Source of the DNA: Cyprinodon diabolis
Lineage: Eukaryota; Chordata; Actinopteri; Cyprinodontiformes; Cyprinodontidae
Direction of reading: 5' to 3'
NCBI GenBank assembly: GCA_030533445.1
Contig: CM060082.1
Location: 37,459,817 to 37,523,816 of the forward strand
Length of the DNA: 64,000 nucleotides
A program made the position numbers and the translations under genes. This document shows, piece by piece, positions 1-11,315 of the stretch. Each line of letters starts with the position of its first letter. Within the stretch, counting starts at the first letter, position 1. The notes beneath the pieces are model-generated. The model was not told where the DNA came from, searched no databases, and saw nothing but the letters and a program-made list of their open reading frames with translations.

Positions 1-1493
1 AAAGGTCGCTTTGGAAACGTCCTTCTGTGACAGTGACAACGGAAGATGGCATTAACAGGCATCTACGCGTCCGCCTTTTGAATATAAAGGTGGTGCCAGT
101 GACCCGAATCAGCAATTCAACTGTTCTGGAGCCAATAAGAAAATAAATACAACCAATGATAGCAGAGAAAGCGATAAGTTCAATAAGAGACTTATTTTGT
201 GTATTCATTGTCTACAAATTTGCGACTGCTAAGAGGAGCTCAAGCAGGAAAAAACGTTGCTATCTGAAAGAAATATTTAATCCATTTCCCTCTATGCAGA
301 GACACTGACAAAGTCTGTGAAAGCCACCATGTAAACAGTATATGATACATATATGACCTCTGTACTACCTATTACAGCTCACTGGGAAAACATAAAAATA
401 CATGAAGATGGAGTGTGGAATCCATCCATTACCCAGTAGACGTGGTTTCAGGCACAGCACAGGACCTAACTAGCTTGCTGTTGTATACTCATGGGCAGGC
501 AGGCTAAATTATGAGGGTTGAGGACATGAGGTCTTCCCAGAATGCTAAACTCTCTCTTTCTCCCCCCGCTGTGCCCTGCAACCAATCTGACACCTAATTA
601 ATCCTGAAGGTCTTTTGTTCCGCTGAGATTTTTGTCCCTCTCTTTTTTCCCCTCTGTACTTCATCTATCCTTTCCTCCCTCGCTCCCCTAGCGGTCTGTC
701 TTGTATCCTTTTTCCCCTGCCAGCTAGGTTTGTACCCCTAGTACTGTTGACACATTCACAAACATACCTCATTCTCACCTCTTTTAATAAACCCCCCACC
801 ACCACCCCTGGAGAGGCACGTCCCAGAGTGCAGGACACAGAAAGCAGATGTTTCATTTTAACCCCAGACAAAGAAAGCTGCCTTATGCTCAAATTCTCCG
901 CCTTGTGATGTTTTAACTTTTTACTACATAAATACCTCAATCCATCTTATTCTGGTACAAATAAAAAGGTGCAGGAGGGGTTATCTCCAGCCTTAATTCA
1001 GCAAGAGGTGAGGTATATCATGAACAATACATCTCTAGATACACACAAGATAGACAACAATACATGCACAAAGTCATACAATTAGTCCACTTAATCTTAC
1101 ATGAAATAAAATGTAAAACTGTCAAATTATATTTAATAAAGTTTCATTTGTATTTCTAATCATATTTTTAATCATTTTTAATCACTTTACGTCTTGTTAA
1201 TTCTCTCTTCTGCAATCTAGATTAAATATGCCAGAATATGCAAATAAGACATAATCTTGTGACTTCTTATGACTTTTAAGAAAGCCAGTAGCGACTTTCC
1301 TGGCTTAGGAGTTGGCGACAGTGTGCAGACGACTCTTGCAAGGTAAACGCAGCAACAGGGCATCTAAGAGGTGCACCTGGGTTACAGAAAGAGATGGAGC
1401 TCCAACGTAAACCACTTAAAAGGAAAAAATTTGGCATGTTTACACAGAAACAAAAAAAACAGTGTTTTCATATATTTCATAACTGGCATCTTT

Positions 1494-1513
1494 AAAAAAA
1501 AAAAAAAAAAAAA
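1494..1513. repeat. Poly(A) tract
   Basis: A run of 20 A with no recognisable SINE or LINE body next to it. Confidence 0.9.
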
Positions 1514-1810
1514 TAGATAATTTCCCATCTCCCAAGATGCTAAGTGACTGTGAAGATGAAGCCTATCAACAAAATACCATACTGGATACACCTAAGGTTG
1601 TCTGAACAGAGCCTAATACCTGCATGGCTTAAAGGGAACTCCATTTTAGCTAATTTACAGTTTTTATCAGTAGTAACCTAAGCTTTAAGGAACTAATTGG
1701 ACTTTACTTGTGTAGCATTTATCAAGGCAAGGACTATGGAGTCCTTCACACAACATTCAGTAAGTCGTACACACATTCACATGCCGATGGTGGTAAGCTG
1801 TATAACCGCA

Positions 1811-1870
1811 ATGGCTACCATATAAATGGCTACCATATAAATGGCTACCATATAAATGGCTACCATATAA
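1811..1870. repeat. 15-bp minisatellite, four units
   Basis: Four perfect head-to-tail copies of a 15-bp unit (ATGGCTACCATATAA) followed by a partial fifth. The unit length is a multiple of three, so the array reads open as NGYHI repeats on one strand and GSHLY on the other. Neither frame resembles a protein. Confidence 0.95.
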
Positions 1871-2020
1871 ATGGCCTACCGAGCCATTTTGTAGAGTTTG
1901 CAGAAAGTTAGGAAACTTTAAAAACTTAAGCTGTAACACAAAGATGGCCATTTTAGAAAGTTTTATTATTCAGAATAGCTGAAAACAAAATAATTGTTTT
2001 ACGGTGTATATATATTTTTT

Positions 2021-2236
2021 ATTGAACTTTGTCAATCTCACATAGGAGAAATTCACTGCATTTAACCCATCCCCTTGGGGAGCAGTGGGCTGCCATCATG
2101 GGTTACCCAGGGAGGAGTGTGGGGTTTAGGGTCTTGCTCAGAGACCCAGAGTGCCAGCTGTGGGGATTGAACCGGGTACTAGCATTCTTCTCAGAGCACA
2201 ACCTTACTGCTCTTATCCACGAGGCCAACACTCCCC
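2021..2236 (-). mobile_element. tRNA-derived SINE, family 1, near full length
   Basis: Read on the minus strand, the head GGGGAGTGTTGGCCTCGTGG carries a Pol III A-box-like segment. A B-box-like stretch (GGTTCAATCC) sits about 50 bp further on. The conserved SINE body (CTCCCCAAGGGGATGGGTTA) follows, then a tail ending GACAAAGTTCAATA. Four more copies of this family occur at 10.7, 45.6, 50.7 and 53.7 kb. Confidence 0.85.
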
Positions 2237-3542
2237 AAGGAATCTACTTTCCCATCTACTGTGAGGTGACATATTTCTCTTGAAGGTAAGGTAACTATAA
2301 ATGATCTTAATAGAAACCAGTTCTATACAGTGAGTAATCTAATTAAGCGTTTAAAAAATTTGGACTCCAGTGTATTAGTGAACTTAGGGAAACCATTACC
2401 TTTGTATGGCTTTTTATCTTTTGCCAAATATTGCCAAATCCCATTTCTCTGTCAAACACAGCTCATCTCAAAGTGATGCACGACCAAATATACTGTAACT
2501 ACGTATATTATAGCTGCTACTCAGAAAACATGCAGTCTTTTGATAACAAGACTGACTACACTTGGAAGTACTAGCATATGACGATGTTTCTTTTTAGGCA
2601 TTTGAAGACAAAGATAAGTAAAATAGTAATTGTACATCAATAGTGTATTTAGGTGATTCAATAGGAAAAGACTAACAGGAACTACAAGGACTCAACAATT
2701 ACTGACCATTTTTCAAGCACTGACCATATTAAATTTGGCCTTTTTAGCGAAGTTCTTCTTTATTGCACTAATCTTACATTGATCATATTATTGGCTCTGA
2801 TCCGTCCACATACCAACAGCATAACCAGGCTATACCAGTTCATAAAAATACAATTTAAAAGACTAATGAATGTGAGCATAATTATTATTAAAACTGAAAA
2901 AAAACTTTACGGTTTATTAAAATATCTAGTTGTAAAACTATTTTTTGCCTCATACAAAAAAAACAAACCACTCATGATTTATTTAGTGAAATCCTAGAAT
3001 CATGCATAGGTGAATATTTCTAAGAAACAGACACTGTAGAGCAGCCTTGTTTTATCCCATGCTGAAGCAGAGCATAGCAACAGATGAAAACATGTTGCCT
3101 CAGCTATGGAAGTGAAGAGGAATCCACTTGGGGAAACATCTGCAGAGGTTTGGGAGGCTCGAGGGGTTTCAGTGTTCAACCATGAATGAGATTAGCTGGA
3201 GTAGGACACTACCAGGGCTTATTTTTTCTGTATGGGAGGACAGATTTTTCTGAAAAATGTCCTAGATTAAAAGTAGTAAACTCAATTCCAAATAATGTGT
3301 GTGCGTAAGAAGTAATTTTGTCAAAGGTTAAAAGTCACAAGTAATTGTTATATTCACAGTTAAAGGAAAAGATTTGCCCAGCTATGCATGTGAGCAAATG
3401 TTATAATACAGGGCTTAACAAGCTGTTCAAATGCTGGGATAAGTTTATGAGTTTTAATCTGTAGCGCCGCATATAAGCCATTAGTTTGGCTAATGCAGAT
3501 TGCATTGATGTATGAGTTTGTGTGTCCAGGAAAAGAAGATCC
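2237..3542. other. Unassigned intron sequence
   Basis: AT-rich sequence between the first SINE and the CpG-rich element. The only long frame (72 codons at 2779) is Lys/Ile-rich and typical of chance. No repeat ends or RNA gene seen. Confidence 0.5.
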
Positions 3543-3958
3543 TTAGCCCTTGCTCACACTGGCTCCTGTGCGGTTACCGAGCCGACGGAGACCGCAACTC
3601 CCGCACACCCCCTCTCACACCGCCCTTTTGACTACGGTGCGGTGCGGCTCTGCGCCTCCGGCAACAGGTCCGGAGATTTAACTCGCGAGAACAGAAGGTC
3701 ACTTGAGTTCACGTAACTTCACGCGATAACACGGCCCAAATAAGGATATTTGTGAGAGCTTGTTGCGGAGGGCTCCGGCACGCCGCAAGGATAGCTTTCT
3801 TGCGAAATTTTCTGCAGCGCCGGAGTGTCTCGGTAACCGCAGCCGGACAGCTCAGCAGCCGGTGAGAGAGGTTTACGTCTTTTTAATGACTTGGAATCAC
3901 TGCGGCGCCGCACCCACCGCAACGGTAAGACCGGAGTCGGTGTGAGCCTGGGGTTACC
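3543..3958. mobile_element. CpG-rich inverted-repeat element (probable MITE)
   Basis: The left end CCCTTGCTCACACTGGCTCC and the inverse of the right end CCCCAGGCTCACACCGACTCC are imperfect inverted copies; both are followed by a GT..TTACCG stretch. The interior is far richer in G+C and CpG than its surroundings. No clear target duplication was found. It could be taken for a CpG island promoter, but the inverted ends argue for a mobile element. Confidence 0.55.
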
Positions 3959-4212
3959 CTAACTATGACGTTTTCCAAAGTCTGAGAATATTTTCAAACC
4001 CAGCATGTCTCCTGACAGATAATTTCAAAGCTCAACCAGATTAAAGAAACAGAAACTAAATATATTTAGCATATTTTGGTTGCGTTGAAAGTTCTGCCCT
4101 CTCTCCCCATCTTTCAGCCTCACCAAATAAAGTAAATGTCTCTATATGTATTCAGAAAACTCCGCATTTGTTTGATATACTTGTTGACATCTTTTTGCTT
4201 TGGTTCACTTAA

Positions 4213-4702
4213 AGCTACAGTGTGTAATTTTTAGCGACATCTAACGTCCAGACTGCAGACCGCAGCAACATGAACATCTCCCCCCCACCGCTCCCCCCCC
4301 CCCAACAGTACGGCGAGCGTTACGGGACAAAATGTCTTCCACGATGTCTGCATCACCTACCTTCTCAAGTGATGAGGTTTGTTTACGTAGATAATTTTAA
4401 TACTGCCATCTATTGTTCAGTACCGTCTCAGTTCATCTCTCTCAACTTGCCGTAGTTACTTTCGAGCGTAATGGGCGATCTCGCAATCGCATAGTTTGTT
4501 GGCTCTGCGCTGCCGTAGCGCAAAGATGTCTGCCTCCATGACTGCGAGACCCGCTCCGATGTAATTATAAATAACGAATTCTAAGGCAACGCAAATATTA
4601 AGGTTAAGAGGCTGAGCTCGTAGATGATGATAAATAACATAGTTATGTATAATATATTACATTTCTGACTGTATATCCCTGTAATTATTACACACTGTAG
4701 CT
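4213..4702. mobile_element. TTAA-flanked MITE (piggyBac-like)
   Basis: A 490-bp element with perfect inverted ends AGCTACAGTGTGTAAT and ATTACACACTGTAGCT, flanked by TTAA at 4209-4212 and 4703-4706. TTAA duplications are typical of piggyBac-type transposition. A C-run (about 4300) and scattered frames are present, but no transposase. Confidence 0.88.
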
Positions 4703-4706
4703 TTAA

Positions 4707-5091
4707 AGGAAAAGTCCAGTCATGTTCAGAATACAAACTTCTGCAAGGGTCATAGAATTATTCTATGGGGTATTCGGTGCTGGTCCTTAAGGTCTCTGAA
4801 TGGGTTATGTAGCATTAGTTGGTCTGAAAATGGCATATTTGCTGTTCTATGAGCACTAATGCAATGGCAACAGCTCATGGCTCTCTGCTGTGAGTCAGCG
4901 GCCCAGCAGTCGACACTTCATCCACACTTCGTTTGATTCGCCTGTTTTATGGTGGAAGTTTGGAATTGTGAGATTTGCATAGAAAGGAGGTGTCGATGCT
5001 ATTTGAACTTCTCTTTACGTCCATTTCACCCACTGAACTGCCGTTATTTATCTATCAAAATGTAAACTCGGTTTTGCATTCTATGACCCCT
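4707..5091. mobile_element. Possible second TTAA-flanked element
   Basis: It lies directly against the previous element and shares its right TTAA; another TTAA follows at 5092-5095. The right end (inverse AGGGGTCATAGAATGC) is echoed inside the left part as AAGGGTCATAGAATTATTC. The left border is uncertain because the outermost bases do not pair well. Confidence 0.5.
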
Positions 5092-5095
5092 TTAA

Positions 5096-5580
5096 GTATG
5101 AAGTGATTACATACTGTTCAATAAACGATAAGTGGTTCTAATTAAGAGTAATTTCATTTGAATGTCATTACTGGAGGCATCCATGTTTGTCAAAGAACAC
5201 TACTGCCACCTACTGGTTTGTTAGGTCACGGTGTGGTATCGGCTGTTGATCAAGACCCAGTGCTGTATCTGGTGTTTGTCACAACGCGCTATTATCCATG
5301 ATGGTGACAACCAGTGCACTATGTGAAGCAGAGAGTAACGGATTAATGACGTGTTTTTCCCCGCCAGAAGTTTGATGGCAAATCCTCCCTCTTCAACTAA
5401 TCCAACGACAAAAGGGTGGCTGATCATGAATTGGAAAGGTGAAATAACTAATTTATTTTCACTTTTACCCATTGTATTACAACATCCAACGGCCATGCAT
5501 GTGGGAACTGTCAGTTTAACTATAGCTCTCGCGAATTTCAATGGTGAAGTCCTCTGGAAATCTCCAATAATTGTTGTTGA
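5096..5580. other. Unassigned interval between TTAA elements
   Basis: 485 bp with a 106-codon minus-strand frame and a 77-codon plus-strand frame that overlap each other. Neither shows a recognisable domain or conserved motif. The interval may be part of a larger decayed transposon, but no ends were found. Confidence 0.4.
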
Positions 5581-5584
5581 TTAA

Positions 5585-5867
5585 AGGGGTGTCTAGTAGC
5601 TTCCATTGATTTCACTTGTAAAGAATTGCAGTAGCCAAATAGCCCAGAATGGCGCTCGACTTACCGCACCTTGACGTCAATGCCAGGAGTGAGGTGTTAC
5701 TATATTTGGGCAGAAATGGCTTGTCCCGGACTCAGTGATGACGATGAAAAAATAGTGTTTTTATCGTTTTACTGACTAACGCTAAACTTATTAAATCATC
5801 ACAAATGTAGTAGTTTTGGGTATAAATAATGACCCATTGATTATTCCTTGCTGACTAGACTTTTCCT
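5585..5867. mobile_element. TTAA-flanked MITE
   Basis: A 283-bp segment between TTAA at 5581-5584 and 5868-5871, with inverted ends AGGGGTGTCTAGTAGC and (inverse of right) AGGAAAAGTCTAGTCAGC. The right-end sequence closely matches the left start of the 4707 element, which suggests related elements accumulated here. Confidence 0.7.
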
Positions 5868-6058
5868 TTAAGCTCGTCAGTGAGAGGCTCCTTTTCTCAG
5901 TTAGTTATAGCATGTTACACAATGTTTACACATTGTTTACTGAGTGGAAAGATAATTTTTTGACATTTCCAGATATCTAGTCAGTTTTCATCGGCAGATT
6001 TCTCTGAATTTCATGTATTAATACCTTTTGAATTCCACATTAAATTATTGAAAAAAAA

Positions 6059-6062
<4 letters not shown>

Positions 6063-6113
<51 letters not shown>
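6063..6113. repeat. (AT)n microsatellite
   Basis: About 25 uninterrupted AT units directly to the left of the Tc1 element. The array supplies many TA target dinucleotides, which may explain the insertion site. Confidence 0.95.
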
Positions 6114-6115
<2 letters not shown>

Positions 6116-6118
<3 letters not shown>

Positions 6119-7719
6119 TGGGGCAAAAAAGTATTTAGTCAGCCACCAATAGTGCAAGTTCTCCCACTTAAAAAGATGAGAGAGGCCGATAATTTTCATC
6201 ATAGATATACCTCAACTATGAGAGACAAAATGAGAAAAAAAATCCAGAAAATCACATTGTCTGATTTTTAAAGAATTTATTTGCAAAATATGGTGGAAAA
6301 TAAGTATTTGGTCAGTTACAAACAAGCAAGATTTCTGGCTCTCACAGACCTGTAACTTCTTCTGTAAGAGGCTCCTCTGTCCTCCACTCGTTACCTTCAT
6401 TAATGGCACCTGTTTGAACCCGTTATCAGTATAAAAGACATCTGTCCACAACCTCAAACAGTCTCACTCTAAACTCCACCATGGCCAAAACTAGAGAGCT
6501 GTCAAAGGACACCCGAAACAAAATTATAGACCTGCACCAGGCTGGGAAGTCTGAATCTGCAATAGGTAAACAGCTTGGTGTGAAGAAATCAACTGTGGGA
6601 TCAATTATTAGAAAATGGAAAACATACAAGACCACTGATAATCTTCCTCGATCTGGGGCTCCACGCAAGATCTCACCCCGTCGGGTCAAAATGATCACAA
6701 GAACGGTGAGTACAAATCCCAGAACCACATGGGGGGACCTAGTGAATGACCTGCAGAGAGCTGGGACCAAAGTAACAAAGGCTACCATCAGTAACACACT
6801 ACGCCGCCAGGGACTCAAATCCTGCAGTGCCAGACGTGTCCCCCTGCTTAAGCCAGTACATGTCAAGGCCCGTCTCAAGTTTGCTAGAGAGCATTTGGAT
6901 GATCCAGACGATGACTGGGAGAATATCATATGGTCAGATGAAACCAAAATAGAACTTTTTGGTAAAAACTCTACTCGTCGTGTTTGGAGGAGAGAGAAGG
7001 CTGAGTTGCATCCAAAGAACACCATACCTACAGTGAAGCATGGGGGTGGAAACATCATGCTTTGGGGCTGTTTTTCTGCCAAGGGACCAGGACGACTGAT
7101 CCGTGTGAAGGAAAGAATGAATGGGGCCATGTATCGTCAAATTTTTAGTGAAAATCTCCTTCCATCAGCAAGGGCATTGAAGATGAAACGTGGGTGGGTC
7201 TTTCAGCATGACAATGATGCCAAACACACCGCCCGGGTAACGAAGGAGTGGCTTCGTAAGAAGCATTTCAAGGTCCTGGAGTGGCCTAGCCAGTCTCCAG
7301 ATCTCAACCCCATAGAAAATCTTTGGAGGGAGTTGAAAGTCCGTGTTGCTCAGCGACAGCCCCAGAACATCACTGCTCTAGAGGAGATCTGCATGGAGGA
7401 ATGGGCCAAAATACCAGCAACAGTGTGTGAAAACCTTGTGAAGACTTACAGAAAACGTTTGATCTCTGTCATTGCCAACAAAGGGTATATAACAAAGTAT
7501 TGGGATGAACTTTTTTTATTGACCAAATACTTATTTTTCCACCATATTTTGCAAATAAATTCTCTAAAAATCAGACAATGTGATTTTCTGGATTTTTTTT
7601 CTCATTTTGTCTCTCATAGTTGAGGTATATCTATGATGAAAATTACCGGCCTCTCCCATCTTTTTAAGTGGGAGAACATGCACTATTGGTGGCTGACTAA
7701 ATACTTTTTTGCCCCACTG
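6116..7719 (+). mobile_element. Full-length Tc1/mariner element (1604 bp)
   Basis: The ends are inverted copies beginning CAGTGGGGCAAAAAAGTATT. The terminal inverted repeats are long (about 210 bp, roughly 6116-6325 and 7510-7719) and reach into the end of the transposase frame. The right end is followed by TA (7720-7721). The left end is preceded by CA (6114-6115), which reads as a mutated TA target duplication. The insertion lies at the edge of an (AT)n microsatellite. One open transposase frame is carried, so this is an autonomous-type copy, though whether it is active cannot be told. Confidence 0.95.
6481..7623 (+). CDS. Tc1-family DD34E transposase, open frame
   Basis: A 380-residue transposase that cuts and pastes its element at TA dinucleotides. 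It has an N-terminal paired-like pair of helix-turn-helix folds (about residues 5-110) with a GAPRK linker, then a DDE catalytic domain. The acid triad is visible as D153 (WSDETK), D244 ([11 protein letters not shown]) and E279 ([11 protein letters not shown]); 34 residues separate the last two, as expected of DD34E. The Gly-rich [12 protein letters not shown] box is present. Family members usually stop after the TKY at about residue 340; here the frame runs 40 residues further, through the right terminal inverted repeat, to TGA. The ATG at 6481 follows ACC and fits the usual MAKT start. The long minus-strand frame over this gene is a shadow. Confidence 0.93.
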   Translation: MAKTRELSKDTRNKIIDLHQAGKSESAIGKQLGVKKSTVGSIIRKWKTYKTTDNLPRSGAPRKISPRRVKMITRTVSTNPRTTWGDLVNDLQRAGTKVTKATISNTLRRQGLKSCSARRVPLLKPVHVKARLKFAREHLDDPDDDWENIIWSDETKIELFGKNSTRRVWRREKAELHPKNTIPTVKHGGGNIMLWGCFSAKGPGRLIRVKERMNGAMYRQIFSENLLPSARALKMKRGWVFQHDNDAKHTARVTKEWLRKKHFKVLEWPSQSPDLNPIENLWRELKVRVAQRQPQNITALEEICMEEWAKIPATVCENLVKTYRKRLISVIANKGYITKYWDELFLLTKYLFFHHILQINSLKIRQCDFLDFFSHFVSHS

Positions 7720-7721
7720 TA

Positions 7722-9691
7722 TATATTCTGATTACTTTTGTGAAATTTTTTTATACTTTGCTCCTGTTTTCACACACCAATTCAACTCCAATTCAGTTAG
7801 AACTCAAGGAATTCCCACTTCAAATGGATATTTATGTTTTGACAGCTGTCTCCTCCATCATAGGGTCGGGCAAATAACCATAAAAAATGTCTCAAGATAA
7901 ATTAATCAGACAGTGTCAAAGAGATCAGCCTAAAATTATCCCATGGGGCCGCATCTGTTGATCCCTCCACTATCTGCCACCCCAGGGGCATCACGAGCAA
8001 ACAAGTCCTTCTGAGTTGATGCATACTGATGTTGGGTGGATGTGCGCCGCCGTTCAGAACGCATGATGGAACGGGCTGCTGCTGCAGACTAAAAGGTCAT
8101 TTAAAGGCCAGACATCCAGACCCCCCTCCTCTCCCTCCTCCTCTTCTTGGCTTCCCTGCCTGAGAGCCAGAGATAAACCTACACATGGCAGGCACACAGG
8201 ACCAATAGTCGTGATTTATCTGAAGCCATTTGCTACCTGAACGCCTATGAAATTGTAATGAACTTGATTATGCTTTTAATGAAGTGTGAGAGGTTCTTCA
8301 AGAATGATTATAGCCATGCTTGGCTCCCAGCTTGTGGGTGCAGCCAGAAGGGGGTGGGGGGTGTAATGGAGGACTGTCATGAAGAATGAAGACTTAGTAG
8401 CTGGGACTCTGGATACTGTAGGGTTGCACACAGCAGTGCCATGCTCCTTTGGAATAGATTACAGGGGTGTTGTAGTGTATGTGTAAGGTGACATGACCCG
8501 AACAACCCCACCTCAGTTCTTCTGTGCTAAGGGATTTTCCCACAAAGCTGCATGCTGACGCAGTACATTAGACTGAACAGCCTGCAAGCCTCATAGGTCA
8601 TATTTTGCATACATATTAGACAGATGAGAAAGATTTTAACCTTTCTGTGTTCAGGCTGCTCCCCATTCAGACGGGAAAACATTATTGTTTGGTGATTTCA
8701 TACCAAAATCTTCCCTCTCCCTCTCTGCTCTTTTATTAAATACCAAATGATGAGCTAAGTTGCTGGTAAAAGGGCAGGGTGGTGTTCCAGAAGCAAACAG
8801 CTGCTTTCTGCTCACATTGCCTTTGCACACCAGTGACAAAGTGTAATGTGATACTTTATGAACGTGCATTAGGGTTTCCCATCTTGGTGTGTTTTGTGGA
8901 GGTCGGAGCTAAAGATCAGTTGCATAACAAAAACAAGACCTGCTGGTGCTCTGTGAAAACTAATTCATTGTTGACATAATGGGCTCTGACTTTGGGTCAT
9001 TATTTAGGCTATAAAACAGAACTAATCAGCATACTTGTGCATCGTTAGTTCTGCAGTTATAGATCTATTCCTTACCTACTGTGCCCTAACTTGACCACTT
9101 GGTACACATTACAGCAACACAATGTATTTTAGATGGATATGTAAACAATATATATATATGTATTGGATGTGTTTGGGGAAAACAAAAGTATAACAAACTT
9201 CAGAGAGAAATATAATAGGAACATTGGGGTTGATCTGAGTAAAAATAGCTACCTAAACGAAAGTTATTTCAACCGGGATTTGAAAATGGAAAAAGTTTAA
9301 GTGGAGAGCCCCTGCTCTCAGAGTCCCATACCCCATGGCCTATAAATGTAAGGCATGATTTTGAATTACAGTATCTGATTGGAAGCCAATGGAGCAGTTG
9401 AAGTACATGTCAAATGAGGTTGGTTGGTGGTATTTTGGATAAGTTGGAGTCTATGAATGCATTTGTGGAGGATGTCAAACAGGTGGCAGTTACAGTAGTC
9501 CAGGGGAGATCTGAGGGTGTAGACTAGGATTATGGTGATGGTAGGGACGAGTGATGGAAAGAGGCAGGTAAAGCTAGGTAGGTGAAAGTAGTTGTTGAAA
9601 TGGGTTTAAAGGAAAAAGATAAAAGAAAAAAAAATCCTGTAAGTCTTGTAACTTGCTGTGCATCAATCCTGGTCCTCAGGACATCAATGTC
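7722..9691. other. Intron sequence, partly old repeat
   Basis: Mostly unique. A candidate regulatory block lies at 8190-8295. The stretch 9321-9540 (GGAAGCCAATGGAGCAGTTG..CAGTAGTCCAGGGG) resembles a common teleost retroelement body but lacks clear borders. Short TA-rich patches occur near 9150. Confidence 0.4.
8190..8295. promoter_or_regulatory. Candidate conserved noncoding element in intron 3
   Basis: A unique block with GTGATTTATCTGAAGCCATT and TGAACTTGATTATGCTTTTA, between the Tc1 element and the LINE tail. Judged by texture only. Confidence 0.25.
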
Positions 9692-9716
9692 CTGATTTTT
9701 TTTTAGTGTCTCACTG

Positions 9717-9990
9717 ACTGGCACTGCCTCTTTCCCTTCCCCAGTTCAGGACCTAGAAGCTACACCAACATAGCATCTCCATACCTCCTGCGTTACATTA
9801 ACACACAGCCCACTGTCTATATAGTATATAGCTATACTTGTATATAGTATATTGTAAGTTTTATATTGTATATAGCTATAGATTGTGTATTCTGTAAATA
9901 TATCTAATTTGTCTGCACCATCAACACCAAGTTAAATTCCTTGTGAGTGCAAACCTACCTGAAATTAAATATAATTCTGATTCTCTGATT
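9717..9990 (+). mobile_element. 5'-truncated LINE 3' tail with 25-bp target duplication
   Basis: The piece ends TTCTGATTCTCTGATTCTG, a tail type common to teleost non-LTR elements, preceded by CTGCACCATCAACACCAAG. The 25-bp target beginning CTGATTTTTTTTTAGTG and ending CACTG occurs at 9692-9716 and again at 9991-10015 with one difference. That proves a target-primed insertion 274 bp long with no coding sequence left. Confidence 0.88.
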
Positions 9991-10727
9991 CTGATTTTTT
10001 TTTAGTGTTTCACTGCCTTCATACATTTGGAATAACACGGTTTTGTACGCCTTGATAGCAGCTGAGGATGATATGTCATCATTTAATACAATTTTGCTAG
10101 AGAATAAACACAACTAATATGTACAGCTGTGGGCACTGAGGACTAGGGTAGGAGACCACCAGTTAAAAAATATTTGGTTAATTTATTAATAAATTCTTGT
10201 AAGTAACTAACTAGTGTTAACTGCACCACTTTACGCTGGGCTCACTCTGATGTGGCTCAGGTTTCGGCACTTGCATGAGCAGAAGTTCACATGGGTTTAG
10301 AATCCTTTCTGGGGCCAAACTCATTGTCCACTCGTTGAAATATCCTTTTCCATCCTTCAATGGCTCCTTTGTTTCCTGATTTTTCTGTTTTGCCTTTTAA
10401 TTAACACTAGTCAGCTTAGTGTAAATTGCTGGGTTGATTCTAAACTGAAAACCACCAGATGGATGTTGGATGTGTGACTTTTCCTGTAATGCTCATAAAA
10501 TTCAGGAGCTTGATCCAAGGGTTGCTGCGCGTCAGGCCAAACGTCCTTCAATTGAGCTGCACAGCCTCGGTAAATTCAACCACACTGTATCGAGGCTAAT
10601 GTGAGTGTACAAACTATTTTAATGATTTGGGTTCTTTCAGTTCTTTACAGCCACCACATTACTTTTACTACAACTTTTACAATGACAAAATAAAGTTTAT
10701 TATTCAAAAATTGGTTTTGCTTTAACA

Positions 10728-11315
10728 ATAGCTATGGTGGTGTTAGAGCAGGGGTCACCAACGCGGTGCCCTCGGGCACCAAAAGGCCCTCAAGGACCAC
10801 TCACTCAGTGGGTTAAGTTTAATTTTTTTTATTCTGTTGCTCTTCTTTTTAATAATTTATGTATTATTTCATCATGTTAACTATCATTATATTTCAGTGG
10901 TTTCAAAATGACAATATTAAAATGAAAATTAGAAATGAATAAAAGAATAAAATAAGAATAAAAATGAGTTTTTATGGATGAGATATACTGTAGGTGAACA
11001 CTGATCCCTCCAGTTCATAGGTCAGTATTGGTAGCCCTTCCTATGACTCGGTAGCCATGAAGTAGCCATCAGCCGTAAAAAGGTTGGTGACCCCTGGGTT
11101 AGAGCATTGTGCTTGGGTCTCAGAGGTATGAGTTCAAGTCCCACACATTCCCATGCACTGCCACTCTGGGCCCTTTAGCAAGACCCTTAACCCCACACTG
11201 CTCCCCGGGCACCACACAATGGCAGCCCACTGCTCCCCAAGGGGGTGGATTTAATTCAGAGAGTTCATTCTCTGTTCTTTTGAGAGTGCAACGGCAATAA
11301 AGTTGAATTCTATTA
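10728..11315 (+). mobile_element. SINE family 1, split by a hAT MITE
   Basis: A plus-strand copy of the tRNA-derived SINE. Its first about 20 bp (to 10748) are separated from the rest (from 11097) by a hAT-type insertion that landed in the A-box region. The B-box-like GAGTTCAAGTCCC is at about 11130, and the body and CAATAAAGTTGAATT tail follow. Confidence 0.8.
10749..11096. mobile_element. hAT-type MITE inside a SINE
   Basis: A 348-bp element with inverted ends CAGGGGTCACCAAC and GTTGGTGACCCCTG. It is flanked by 8-bp direct repeats, TGTTAGAG (10741-10748) and GGTTAGAG (11097-11104), that match at 7 of 8 bases. Eight-base duplications and CA/TG termini are hAT hallmarks. No transposase frame is present, so it is non-autonomous. 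Confidence 0.88.

Noticed and set aside
6426..7130. A 234-codon minus-strand frame across the Tc1 element
   Set aside because: It is the complement of the transposase gene; codon pattern and homology support only the plus strand.
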